This document shows, in pieces, positions 1-6,884 of a DNA stretch of 15,595 nt. Both the position numbers and the translations under genes were made by a program. Position 1 is the stretch's first letter, and each line of letters opens with the position of its first letter. Under the pieces are notes generated by a model. The model searched no databases. It was not told where the DNA came from and saw only the letters and a program-made list of their open reading frames with translations. Source of the stretch: CAYVTZ01 sp964454685 (GTDB lineage: Bacteria; Bacillota; Clostridia; Christensenellales; Christensenellaceae); assembly GCA_964454685.1 (NCBI GenBank), contig CAYVTZ010000057.1, forward strand, positions 1 to 15,595, given 5' to 3'.

Positions 1-54
1 CCACCGACCAATCGGGTATGAACCGAGTACTCTAGCCAACTGAGCTACGCCGCC
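1..54 (-). tRNA. tRNA-Met (anticodon CAT), 3' end cut by the window edge
   Basis: Read on the minus strand from 54, the sequence begins with acceptor strand GGCGGCG, then TA, a D-arm (GCTC...GAGT) with AGTTGGCTA in the loop, an anticodon arm CTCGG-TTCATAC-CCGAT, variable bases TGGTC, and the first half of the T-stem (GGTGG). The seven-base loop TTCATAC gives anticodon CAT, and the body resembles elongator tRNA-Met of Firmicutes. The outermost anticodon-stem pair (C with T) is mismatched. Anticodon CAT could also mean tRNA-fMet or a lysidine-modified tRNA-Ile2. The missing 3' acceptor strand prevents a full check. Confidence 0.9.
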
Positions 55-73
55 AAATTGTGTCAGCTTTGAT

Positions 74-102
74 ATTATACAATAATTGGTGCATCTTGTA
101 AA
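74..102 (-). promoter_or_regulatory. Sigma-A-type promoter of the tRNA-Met gene
   Basis: On the minus strand, TTTACA (plus positions 97-102) and TATAAT (74-79) are separated by exactly 17 bases. Transcription should begin near 67, about 13 bases before the mature tRNA 5' end at 54. This fits a short tRNA leader removed by RNase P. The -10 is a perfect consensus and the -35 matches five of six positions. Confidence 0.8.
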
Positions 103-144
103 GACAAAGTGTGAAAAAATATTATGCGTTTAAGCCACGGATGG

Positions 145-198
145 AAAAACACCACCGCAACGACGCAGGTTTTGTGCGTCATCACGGTGGCGTTTTTT
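145..198. terminator. Bidirectional intrinsic terminator downstream of the M13 peptidase
   Basis: A 16-bp stem with a few G-T pairs is formed by 152-167 and 175-190, with a 7-base loop. On the plus strand it is followed by TTTTTT (193-198). On the minus strand it is followed by a T-tract of five (plus-strand A run 145-149). It lies just beyond the stop of the minus-strand peptidase gene and before the tRNA promoter. It therefore probably ends peptidase transcription and keeps it from reading into the tRNA. Confidence 0.85.
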
Positions 199-275
199 GA
201 TTTTTGCTTCAAACTTCACATTTTGGTTTGTACGGATTGCCACTCTCGCGGCTTTTGCAGTCCAATTCCCGGACT

Positions 276-2384
276 TCACCAAACAGCAAGGCGGCTTTCC
301 GGTGCAAGATACATACCATCCGTCTCTTGGATGTTGTAGGCATCATAAAACTCCTGAAACTGCTGAACCGTGACATTTGCACGCAGATAGTTCGGCGGGT
401 GCGGGTCAGTCTTCAGCGCGCTCTCCACGGCCTCTGCCGTCCCTTTGCGTCTCCAAATTTTTGCATATGTGGTGAAAAAGTCATCGTAGTCAAAGTCCTC
501 AATCCCTTTGGCAATCTCCAGCATAGTCGACATACCACCAAGGTCCGCAGTCGCTTCCGTTACAACAAGGTCTCCGTTCACATATTTGCCGCTCAAGGAT
601 TCAATGCTGCTAAAGTGCGTCGCCACCTTTCCGGTCCGCGCCTGAAAAGCGGCTGCATCTTCCTCTGTCCACCAGTTCCCGATGTTGCCATCCCGGTCAA
701 ACTGGCTTCCGTTCGAATCAAAAGCGTGCGTGATCTCGTGTGCGATTGTCGTGCCAATTCCTCCCATACGCGCTGCCTCTGTTCCGTTCTTGTCATAGAA
801 TACGCCCCCCAGAATGCCGGCAGGAATGTTAATGGAATTATTGTTCGCGCGATAATACGCGTTGACATCATAGGTTTTTTGGATCGCCTCCCCGCTCTTT
901 TTGTCAACCGTGGTGTTGATTTTTTGCAGGGATTCCTGCGTCAAAAAGTCTGAGATGGACTTCAAATCTTCTATCAGATTCCCACCCTCCTCCGGACTTT
1001 TCAGTTGCAGGGTAGAATAATCCTTCCACTGCGACGGGTATCCAACATAAACGCCCATGGTGTCCAGCTTGTCCAATGCCTTTTGTTTGGTTGCATCACC
1101 CAGCCAATCGTTGTTTTGCAGTCGCTTTCGATAAACGTCCATAGAATCAGCAATGAATTGTTCTACGTCTGCTTTGGTTTCATCCGAAAAATATTCTTCC
1201 ACATACAGCTTCCCCAGCGCCGCGCCCAGCAATTCATCCACCTTTTTGAACGCCATTATCTCCAATGGCTCGCTGCCAACCGCGCCTAGGGTTGCCGCAC
1301 TGTATTCACTGTCCAAATCCAAAAATTCCTGATCCAGAAAAGGCATATAGCCCTGCACATAGGTAAGCATCAACCGCGCCTTGATGCCTTCCAGATTTTC
1401 TTCGGTATACAACTCATTCAGTTGCTTCAGCCAATCGGGATCAATCAGGCTGATCAGCTCGCTCTTTGCATATCCGGTTGCCTCTAGGATGTCTGCCACC
1501 GGAAAGTTCGGGCTCATCTCACGCAACTCCGCAATCGTGACCGGATTGTAGATTTGTTGCATATAGTCCGGTTGATAAACGGCAGAGGCGCCTCTTGTCT
1601 GCTGCGCAAGCTCGGTTTCAAAGTCGAAGCAGGCCTCCCATGCCGCTTTCGCTTCCGCTTCCGTAAATCCAAGGCGCATCAGCGATTTCACATACAAGGT
1701 GTCCAGTGCGGCTTTTTTTCGCTCTCCCTGCTCAGTCATCTGTCGATATTCATCCGCGTCACCTAAGGAAAGCATTGTGGGCAAAATGTTCACAGCATAA
1801 CGATTGCTGTCCATCATGTCCTGCTGCACAAAAACAAACGAAAGCGTGTTGTTGTCTTCTCGCTCCAAATACTCACTGAGTTCCTCAATGGAACGAATGT
1901 TGCGGATTTCATCAATATAAGGCATCAGCGGCTCCACGCCCAGCCGGTTGCGGGTGTCCATATCCATCACGTCTTGATACAAACGCTGTACCAGCTTCGC
2001 CTCATGGCTGTCAAGTGTGTCGTCATTTAAAATCGCTTGCAGCTCAACTTGGACTTCCTGTTCGCGCTCCGCAAACGACGATGTATCTACTTCGCCTTGC
2101 GCAATCTCTGCGTTCGCCAGCCAATCATGATTAACCGCAAGGAAAAAATCATCCTGTTGCTGCACAGGTGTATCCGCAGTAACATTCCCTGCCACCGTAG
2201 AATTGAGCCAGCCGCTTTGCTGCGGTGCTTGCACCTCCGGGGGCGCCGCATCAGAAGGCGCAGCCGACGCTTCCGGTTGCACAGATGGCTGCACGGACGG
2301 CTGCACCGCAGGCACGCAGGCTGTAAGGAACATGCACAACGCCAGCGCGATGGCAAGAACGTATCGAGTTATGTGTCGCTTCAA
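276..2384 (-). CDS. pepO: M13 family metallopeptidase (PepO/neprilysin-like), lipoprotein
   Basis: This is a zinc endopeptidase of the M13 (neprilysin/PepO) family, predicted to act on peptides outside the membrane. I place the start at a TTG at 2384 because GTGAGGG lies 7 bases upstream. The frame stays open to a TTG at 2414, but that one has no ribosome site. From this start the protein has 702 residues. A basic N-terminus and hydrophobic stretch end in the lipobox LTAC, so it is probably a lipoprotein. VQPS repeats and an Ala/Pro-rich linker follow. Catalytic features are HEITH near residues 549-553, the third zinc ligand Glu in EATADLGG near 610, an upstream NAYY substrate motif, and the family C-terminus RLAVW. 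Length is normal for M13. It is monocistronic, between its own promoter and a strong terminator. Assignment to the family is secure; the gene name is by similarity only. Confidence 0.92.
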   Translation of the reverse strand: MKRHITRYVLAIALALCMFLTACVPAVQPSVQPSVQPEASAAPSDAAPPEVQAPQQSGWLNSTVAGNVTADTPVQQQDDFFLAVNHDWLANAEIAQGEVDTSSFAEREQEVQVELQAILNDDTLDSHEAKLVQRLYQDVMDMDTRNRLGVEPLMPYIDEIRNIRSIEELSEYLEREDNNTLSFVFVQQDMMDSNRYAVNILPTMLSLGDADEYRQMTEQGERKKAALDTLYVKSLMRLGFTEAEAKAAWEACFDFETELAQQTRGASAVYQPDYMQQIYNPVTIAELREMSPNFPVADILEATGYAKSELISLIDPDWLKQLNELYTEENLEGIKARLMLTYVQGYMPFLDQEFLDLDSEYSAATLGAVGSEPLEIMAFKKVDELLGAALGKLYVEEYFSDETKADVEQFIADSMDVYRKRLQNNDWLGDATKQKALDKLDTMGVYVGYPSQWKDYSTLQLKSPEEGGNLIEDLKSISDFLTQESLQKINTTVDKKSGEAIQKTYDVNAYYRANNNSINIPAGILGGVFYDKNGTEAARMGGIGTTIAHEITHAFDSNGSQFDRDGNIGNWWTEEDAAAFQARTGKVATHFSSIESLSGKYVNGDLVVTEATADLGGMSTMLEIAKGIEDFDYDDFFTTYAKIWRRKGTAEAVESALKTDPHPPNYLRANVTVQQFQEFYDAYNIQETDGMYLAPESRLAVW

Positions 2385-2462
2385 TGAAAGACCCTCACTT
2401 TCGTATTTGCGCAAAACGCCAAATCAATGGCACAACGCGCGTTAAAATAATACTCTACTCTA

Positions 2463-2468
2463 ATTATA
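2463..2468 (-). promoter_or_regulatory. Putative -10 element for the M13 peptidase gene
   Basis: A perfect TATAAT on the minus strand lies about 80 bases upstream of the TTG start. It is preceded by CGTG but has no recognisable -35 at 17 bases. The predicted start of transcription near 2456 gives a leader of about 70 bases. The remainder of the 2385-2750 intergenic stretch shows only A/T-rich sequence and a weak plus-strand promoter candidate. Confidence 0.5.
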
Positions 2469-2575
2469 CACGAAAACACCAAAAAACAGTGTGAAAACAG
2501 GCCGATAAATTGTTTTTTCATATGCAGCAGAAAAAGTCCATCATAAAACCGCAAAAGAAATGATCCTGCAACACC

Positions 2576-2604
2576 TTGCTTTTTATGCACAAAGACGATA
2601 TATT
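2576..2604 (+). promoter_or_regulatory. Weak candidate promoter for the DMT-family permease
   Basis: TTGCTT (2576-2581) and TATATT (2599-2604) are 17 bases apart, upstream of the permease start at 2751. The -35 matches only three of six positions, so this is tentative. It would give a leader of about 140 bases. I see no riboswitch-like structure in that leader. Confidence 0.35.
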
Positions 2605-2750
2605 AATAATATTCGTTTGTACAACTCAAGGGTGCTGACAGTCTTATGTTTGTCGTTTCTCGCCACCGCTTCATTGCGCGCGGCATACAAATCAGGCACA
2701 GACAAGCATTTCAATTTGTCAGCATCACAATCATCAGCGTGGAGGGGAAT

Positions 2751-3650
2751 ATGACAAAAGGACAGGCAGGGCTTGGAATCTTAACGTGTACCGTCGTGTG
2801 GGGGCTGACATTCCCCATACGTCAAAATGCGATGGCAGCGGGAATTTCACCGACAGCGCTCATTTTTTATGCCAGTGTCATCTGTCTGATCGTCTGCTTG
2901 ATCTGCTTCCGCAAGGAGCACAAGCGCGCGCAGAAGGCACACTGGAAATTAGGGCTGGTCATCGGGCTTTTCGTTGCGGGCGGCATCTTCTTGCAGACCA
3001 TCGGGCTCGCCTACACCACGCCGTCTAACAGCGCATTTTTCACCGTGACCAATGTGATCATGGTGCCGTTTGTCGTTTGGGCGATGTATCGCCAAAAACC
3101 GGTTAAAAAAGTAATTTTATGTGTGCCGCTGTGCATCTTAGGCGTTATGGTGCTGTCGGGGCTGCTGCAAACAGGATTGACATTTAACGCGGGAGACGTC
3201 CTGACATTGCTTTCCGCACTGTGCATGGCATTTATGATTACGCTGCTTTCCAAAACACCAAAAGGGATGCACTACCAGATTTCGGTCACCTGCGCGGCGC
3301 TGATGCAGAGTGCGGTGTCCGGCATTGTGCTGCTGGCGACGCAGGATTTTGTGATCACTGCCACCGACCCCGCATGGGTCATCATCGGGGTATTGTTTAT
3401 GGCAATCCCGCAAATGTTCTTGATGAATTGCCTGCAATATAAGGCACAGCAATACATCGACGCAACGCCCGCCGCCTTAATCATGACGATGGAAAGCGTG
3501 TTTGGAACCGTGTTTTCCGTGTTGTTTGGCATCGAGGCGTTCACGCTCACCATGCTCGTCGGCGGCGCGCTGATCATTGCCTCCGTGGTCATCATGCAGG
3601 TGAATTTGTCCGCGCGAAGTCTGCGCAGGGCATCCGAGCGCATTTCGTAA
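2751..3650 (+). CDS. EamA/DMT-family transporter
   Basis: This is a 299-residue integral membrane protein of the drug/metabolite transporter superfamily. It begins with the typical EamA N-terminus (GILTCTVVWGLTFPIRQNAM) and has about ten hydrophobic helices in two repeats. The segment TPSNSAFFTVTNVIMVP closes the first repeat region, and LIMTMESVFGTVFSVLFG is the characteristic second-repeat motif. The ATG at 2751 is chosen because GGAGGGG lies just upstream at 2741-2747. The frame extends back to 2646 without any ribosome site. The substrate cannot be inferred; members export amino acids, metabolites or drugs. The gene stands alone and converges on the ars-hgc operon with three bases between the stop codons and no terminator between them. 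Confidence 0.9.
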   Translation: MTKGQAGLGILTCTVVWGLTFPIRQNAMAAGISPTALIFYASVICLIVCLICFRKEHKRAQKAHWKLGLVIGLFVAGGIFLQTIGLAYTTPSNSAFFTVTNVIMVPFVVWAMYRQKPVKKVILCVPLCILGVMVLSGLLQTGLTFNAGDVLTLLSALCMAFMITLLSKTPKGMHYQISVTCAALMQSAVSGIVLLATQDFVITATDPAWVIIGVLFMAIPQMFLMNCLQYKAQQYIDATPAALIMTMESVFGTVFSVLFGIEAFTLTMLVGGALIIASVVIMQVNLSARSLRRASERIS

Positions 3651-3653
3651 AGC

Positions 3654-3875
3654 TTACACTTGAAAACTGCCGAGATTGCAAGGGGTCGTCTGCTGTTCTA
3701 CTGCCCCATGCGGGCAATAAAGTTTGCACTTCATGCAGCCACAGCATTTATAGCCGTCAATCCACGGCTTATCATCGGGTTCTTCTCGCAGAATCGCGTT
3801 ATATTTACAGTTTAACTGCACCGCACAGTCGGTGCAGTTTTGACATTGCGCACATAAAATCAAAGCTGTTTTCAT
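3654..3875 (-). CDS. Small Cys-rich ferredoxin-like protein at the end of the ars-hgc operon
   Basis: A 73-residue soluble protein with eleven cysteines. The C-terminal half has a classical [4Fe-4S] motif, C44-x2-C47-x2-C50-x3-C54-P, with an extra C45. The N-terminal half has a second thiol array (C8, C11, C14, C17, C23) that is not a standard ferredoxin motif, though it could hold another cluster or a metal. The start at 3875 is supported by AGGGAG a few bases upstream. It begins ten bases after the acr3 stop, so it is the last gene of the operon. The second motif (KCCGCMKCKLYCPHGAV) resembles the first half of HgcB. It may supply electrons to the corrinoid of HgcA or to HgcB, but that is inference from position. 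Cytosolic electron transfer or metal binding is the safest statement. Confidence 0.8.
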   Translation of the reverse strand: MKTALILCAQCQNCTDCAVQLNCKYNAILREEPDDKPWIDGYKCCGCMKCKLYCPHGAVEQQTTPCNLGSFQV

Positions 3876-3885
3876 ACCGTTCTCC

Positions 3886-4935
3886 CTACGCCTTCGGGAA
3901 CCATCCCTGCGTCTTGTTTGCAATACGCACCAAGAAGAGCATCACAGGCACCTCCACCAGCACGCCAACCGTCGTGGCGAGCGCAACCGGGCTGTAAGCG
4001 CCAAACAACGCAATCGCCACGGCAACTGCAAGCTCAAAGAAGTTAGAAGCGCCAATCATGCCTGCGGGTGCCGCGATGGAAAACGGTAACTTGAGCGCCT
4101 TACAGGCAAGATACGCAATGGCAAAGATCAGCAACGTTTGCAAAATCAGCGGCACGGCGATCAATACAATGTGCAGCGGGTTTTCCAAAATCACATTTCC
4201 TTGGAAGGAAAAAATCAGCACCAATGTGAGCAGCAGACCAATGATAGTGGCGTTGCCAAACTTAGGTATGAAGCGCTGATTGAAATAATCTTCGCCCCTC
4301 CGCTTGCTCACCAGCCTGCGCGTTAGAATGCCTGCTGCCAACGGAATCACCACAAAGAGCACCACGGATAAAAACAATGTGTCCCACGGCACCTGTATGC
4401 CGCCCACGCCGAGAAGCAGCGCGACAATGGGCGCAAACGCAAACAGTATGATGAGGTCGTTGGTGGCAACTTGCACCACGGTATAAGCCGCGTCTCCTTT
4501 GGTCAGATAGCTCCACACAAACACCATTGCCGTACAAGGGGCGGCGCCCAGCAGCACTGCGCCGGCAAGATAGTCTTGCGCCAGCTCCGGTGGAATCAGC
4601 GCTTTGAAGATCACATAGAAAAACAGGCTGGCAATGCCAAACATGGTAAACGGCTTGATCAGCCAGTTCACGATCCATGTAACAAAAAGCCCTTTTGGGT
4701 TCTTGCCTACGTTTTTGATGCTTTGAAAGTCCACTTTGAGCATCATAGGGTAAATCATAATCCAAATCAAGATTGCGATGGGTATGCTGACATTGGCATA
4801 AGTAAACTGCCCTAAAAATTCAGGAAACTGCGGCAAAAATTTACCAATCAGCACCCCTGCGACCATGCAAAGAATCACCCAAAGCGTCAAATATTTCTCA
4901 AAAAATCCAATTTTACGTGTTTCATTATTAGGCAT
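3886..4935 (-). CDS. acr3: Arsenite efflux transporter, Acr3 family
   Basis: This 349-residue polytopic membrane protein is of the Acr3 family, which exports arsenite (and in some members antimonite) from the cytoplasm using the proton gradient. About ten hydrophobic helices are visible. Hallmarks are the conserved Cys in APCTAMVFVW (C134), which is needed for transport in studied Acr3 proteins, and the conserved Glu in VLVEVPVML (E328). The ATG at 4935 has GAGGGGGAG upstream. It follows hgcB by 41 bases on the same strand with no terminator, and the ferredoxin-like gene follows it by ten bases. It is therefore cotranscribed with arsR and hgcAB. No arsenate reductase (arsC) or arsA lies in the window, so the operon would act directly on As(III), the usual form in anoxic settings. 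Confidence 0.95.
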   Translation of the reverse strand: MPNNETRKIGFFEKYLTLWVILCMVAGVLIGKFLPQFPEFLGQFTYANVSIPIAILIWIMIYPMMLKVDFQSIKNVGKNPKGLFVTWIVNWLIKPFTMFGIASLFFYVIFKALIPPELAQDYLAGAVLLGAAPCTAMVFVWSYLTKGDAAYTVVQVATNDLIILFAFAPIVALLLGVGGIQVPWDTLFLSVVLFVVIPLAAGILTRRLVSKRRGEDYFNQRFIPKFGNATIIGLLLTLVLIFSFQGNVILENPLHIVLIAVPLILQTLLIFAIAYLACKALKLPFSIAAPAGMIGASNFFELAVAVAIALFGAYSPVALATTVGVLVEVPVMLFLVRIANKTQGWFPKA

Positions 4936-4976
4936 AAAAAACTCCCCCTCATTTGTTCTGCATTCCCCGTTTTCGA

Positions 4977-5273
4977 TCAGCAGCAGCCACCGCCGGAATC
5001 ACCCGAGCAATCGCAAGACGGCTCACTGTTCGTTAAAAATCCGCGAATGATGGCAGAGGCGCAGCCCACACCGGGCTTAACGGAAATTGCGCCGAATGCG
5101 CAGTTTTTGGCGCATGCGCCACATTCGATGCAGGCATTGCGATCCACGATCTTCGCCTTATCATTCTTCATTTCAAATACGCCATGCGGGCACACCTGCA
5201 CGCAGCGCTCACAGCCCTTGCAGTGATATGCCATATAATCCAGCGTCGTCACGTTTTCTAAATATCTCATCAT
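4977..5273 (-). CDS. hgcB: HgcB, dicluster ferredoxin of mercury methylation
   Basis: HgcB is the [4Fe-4S] partner of HgcA. It is thought to reduce the HgcA corrinoid and to handle Hg(II) with its C-terminal thiols. This copy has 98 residues from the ATG at 5273; a second ATG at 5270 is also possible. GGAGGAG lies between the hgcA stop and these starts. Visible motifs are C18-x2-C21-x2-C24-x3-C28-P and C48-x2-C51-x2-C54-x3-C58, then the HgcB-specific GVGCA with C71, and the terminal vicinal pair C97-C98. Unusually, a further CxC (C87, C89) precedes the terminal pair in a Gly/Ser/Asp-rich tail. The frame extends upstream into hgcA, but that part is not real coding. The eleven-base gap to hgcA implies tight co-expression. 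GVGCA, the terminal Cys pair and adjacency to hgcA together separate it from ordinary ferredoxins. Confidence 0.95.
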   Translation of the reverse strand: MMRYLENVTTLDYMAYHCKGCERCVQVCPHGVFEMKNDKAKIVDRNACIECGACAKNCAFGAISVKPGVGCASAIIRGFLTNSEPSCDCSGDSGGGCC

Positions 5274-5284
5274 AATCTCCTCCG

Positions 5285-6331
5285 TTACAGCACAAGGAAC
5301 GTGCCAACCAGCACAGCCGCCACACCGATGATTCCCAAAACGATCATGATGGGAATGGCTTGCTTCATTTCCTTCAAAACGCCGGAAGGTGAGGTGAAGG
5401 TTGTACAACCCGTGAAGTTCATGGCGCAGAACGCCGTAATGGTAGGCAGCAGCGCACAATACCCGATCATCTTCAATAGATTCATCGGGAATAAAAGCAC
5501 AAATGCGGCTGCCCAAATGGCTCCCAGCAAATATCCCTTTAAAAAAAAGGCTCGGAATGGCAGAATCGGCAGCGCAATCGGCACCAAAATGCACCCAATC
5601 GCCAGTGAAACCAGCAGCCCCAGCACGTCAGCAACGCCAAATCCGGCGACCGCAAACCAGTTGAGTACAAACATCACACCCAGTGCCATCAATAAATATT
5701 TCAACTTCGGAAGGAATTCCACCGGCGTCAGCACCGCTCGATCGCGTAACGGAAATTGCACGCGCCGCATCTCTTTGGTGATGCCACTCGTCAGAAACGC
5801 GGGCAAATCCTCCGCTCTCACCGGGCCATATTGCACAGAAAATCCTGTTTGCTGCTTGACCTCATGCGCACTCACCCCGGTTGCTCCGAGCTGCGGTAAG
5901 ATCAGATTGCGGTGTGAAACCAGCTCCGCCAGATGCGTTTTCCCGATGCGGCTGACCAATTCCTGTGTGCCAAATGTGCCTTTGCCCGCGGCACACCAAA
6001 CGTTGACCCCGCGCGTATCCAAAACCAAAATCCATGCGCTGATTGCGCGCAATTCCCTGCGCAGCACATCAAAGGTCAGCTTGTAATTGCAAGTGACAAG
6101 CACGGGGGAATCCGCATCCGGCTCCCCCACTGCATATAGTCCGGGACCGACCTTGTAGTCCATGCGCCCGATTCCACAGCGTACCTTGAACGCGCCGAAT
6201 TTGTCCGATCGGTCAATCTCCGTTTTGATTTTAGGGATCTTCCCAAATTCAGTCGGGATTTCACCGCAAACGTATGGGTCATCCGGACTATATTTGGTGA
6301 TTTCAGGTGCGCAGCAACAACAATCACTCAT
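5285..6331 (-). CDS. hgcA: HgcA, corrinoid-dependent mercury methyltransferase
   Basis: HgcA transfers a methyl group from its corrinoid cofactor to Hg(II), giving methylmercury. Both hgcA and hgcB are required in the studied methylators. The protein has 348 residues. Its soluble corrinoid-binding domain (about 30-190) contains the diagnostic cap-helix motif N110-V-W-C113-A-A-G-K-G, in which the Cys is the lower axial ligand of cobalt. Residues 210-348 form about five membrane helices and include the conserved loop NFTGCTTFTSPSGVLKEM. The ATG at 6331 is chosen over an in-frame TTG at 6340 because GCGAGG lies ten bases upstream of the ATG and touches the TTG. A striking N-terminal tetracysteine (MSDCCCCAPE) precedes the domain. 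The start overlaps the preceding 62-aa gene by eight bases. The motif combination is specific, so confusion with the related acetyl-CoA pathway protein CdhD is unlikely. Confidence 0.97.
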   Translation of the reverse strand: MSDCCCCAPEITKYSPDDPYVCGEIPTEFGKIPKIKTEIDRSDKFGAFKVRCGIGRMDYKVGPGLYAVGEPDADSPVLVTCNYKLTFDVLRRELRAISAWILVLDTRGVNVWCAAGKGTFGTQELVSRIGKTHLAELVSHRNLILPQLGATGVSAHEVKQQTGFSVQYGPVRAEDLPAFLTSGITKEMRRVQFPLRDRAVLTPVEFLPKLKYLLMALGVMFVLNWFAVAGFGVADVLGLLVSLAIGCILVPIALPILPFRAFFLKGYLLGAIWAAAFVLLFPMNLLKMIGYCALLPTITAFCAMNFTGCTTFTSPSGVLKEMKQAIPIMIVLGIIGVAAVLVGTFLVL

Positions 6332-6512
6332 GGCGTTCAAACCTCGCTTTCAGTTTTGTATAATAGTTTCGCAAGCTCTTGTCTCCCTCGTTATCGGGAA
6401 ATAGGCAAAAAGGCAAGCTATCTGTTTTTTTGTGCTTGACCACGCATGCAGCGCAGTTTTTATTGTTGGCACAGGCGGTCTTTGGGCAGGGGCAGTTTAC
6501 AGAATCTTTCAT
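6324..6512 (-). CDS. 62-aa Cys-rich protein between arsR and hgcA
   Basis: A small soluble protein of 62 residues with cysteines at 7, 9, 14, 20, 23 and 36 and a His at 27, arranged as CPC-P...C...CAAC...H...LPFCLFP. The C-terminal third is a charged helix. GGAGG lies seven bases upstream of the ATG. The ATG overlaps the arsR stop as ATGA, and its own stop overlaps the hgcA start by eight bases, so the three genes are probably translationally coupled. The pattern recalls small Cys-rich proteins of unknown function found widely in anaerobes (possibly the DUF6485 group, from memory and unchecked). Binding of zinc or of a thiophilic metal such as As(III) or Hg(II), perhaps as a chaperone or buffer for HgcA, is plausible from composition and position only. 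That it is a gene is well supported; its function is unknown. Confidence 0.85.
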   Translation of the reverse strand: MKDSVNCPCPKTACANNKNCAACVVKHKKTDSLPFCLFPDNEGDKSLRNYYTKLKARFERHE

Positions 6513-6829
6513 TTTGTTTCCTCCGAGCAGCACAAGGGCGGCACATGGCTGCCGCTGACCTGCGTCAGTTCTCCCAGCAGTTCCATCGCGCGTTGCTTGC
6601 CTGATACACAAATAGAATAGTGCGTCCATTTACCCTGCTTGCGCGCCGCAACCACACCCGAATCCGTCAAGATTTTCATGTGATGCGAAAGTGTAGATTG
6701 ACTGATGTGCAGCTGCTCCAGCAGTTCACACGCACAGCGTTCGCCTTCCCGCAGCATCTCTAAAATCATCAGCCTGTTTTCGTCGCAGAATGCCTTAAAC
6801 ACAGCTGCATCCTGTTTGTGATCTCGCAT
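6509..6829 (-). CDS. arsR: ArsR-family metalloregulator (SmtB/ArsR), repressor of the ars-hgc operon
   Basis: A 106-residue winged-helix repressor with the ArsR recognition helix (ISQSTLSHHMKILTDSG) and wing (VVAARKQGKWTHYSI). The As(III)-sensing thiol pair is visible as RCACELL, with Cys at 32 and 34. These are the same positions as the sensing CxC of E. coli ArsR. Further cysteines are C15, C74 and a vicinal pair C100-C101 near the C-terminus. The frame runs back to an ATG at 6868, but that lies inside the predicted -10 element and has no ribosome site. The ATG at 6829 has GAGGGAG upstream and is the start. It is first in the operon and faces an inverted-repeat operator, so it should repress its own synthesis and that of hgcAB and acr3 until metal(loid) binds. 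Whether Hg(II) also induces it cannot be told from sequence. Confidence 0.93.
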   Translation of the reverse strand: MRDHKQDAAVFKAFCDENRLMILEMLREGERCACELLEQLHISQSTLSHHMKILTDSGVVAARKQGKWTHYSICVSGKQRAMELLGELTQVSGSHVPPLCCSEETK

Positions 6830-6849
6830 AAGCTCCCTCGCATTCAAAT

Positions 6850-6884
6850 ATTTCGATATATCTATCATAACATCATATCGAAAT
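6850..6884. promoter_or_regulatory. Inverted-repeat operator, probable ArsR binding site
   Basis: Perfect 10-base arms, ATTTCGATAT at 6850-6859 and ATATCGAAAT at 6875-6884, are separated by 15 bases. One arm covers the predicted transcription start. The other lies between the -35 and -10 elements, so a bound dimer or pair of dimers would block RNA polymerase. The TTCGATAT half-site is of the type commonly seen at Firmicute arsR promoters. Binding by the arsR product is inferred from position. Confidence 0.8.

Noticed and set aside
204..953. Plus-strand ORF of 249 codons opposite the M13 peptidase
   Set aside because: It lies wholly antisense to a well-supported peptidase gene, has no ribosome site, and its translation has no coherent domain.
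5274..5594. N-terminal extension of the HgcB frame to 5594
   Set aside because: It is the out-of-frame shadow of the end of hgcA. A strong ribosome site and the HgcB family length support the start at 5273 or 5270.
6830..6868. Longer ArsR reading frame starting at ATG 6868
   Set aside because: That ATG lies inside the predicted -10 element and has no ribosome site. The ATG at 6829 has GAGGGAG and is downstream of the predicted transcription start.
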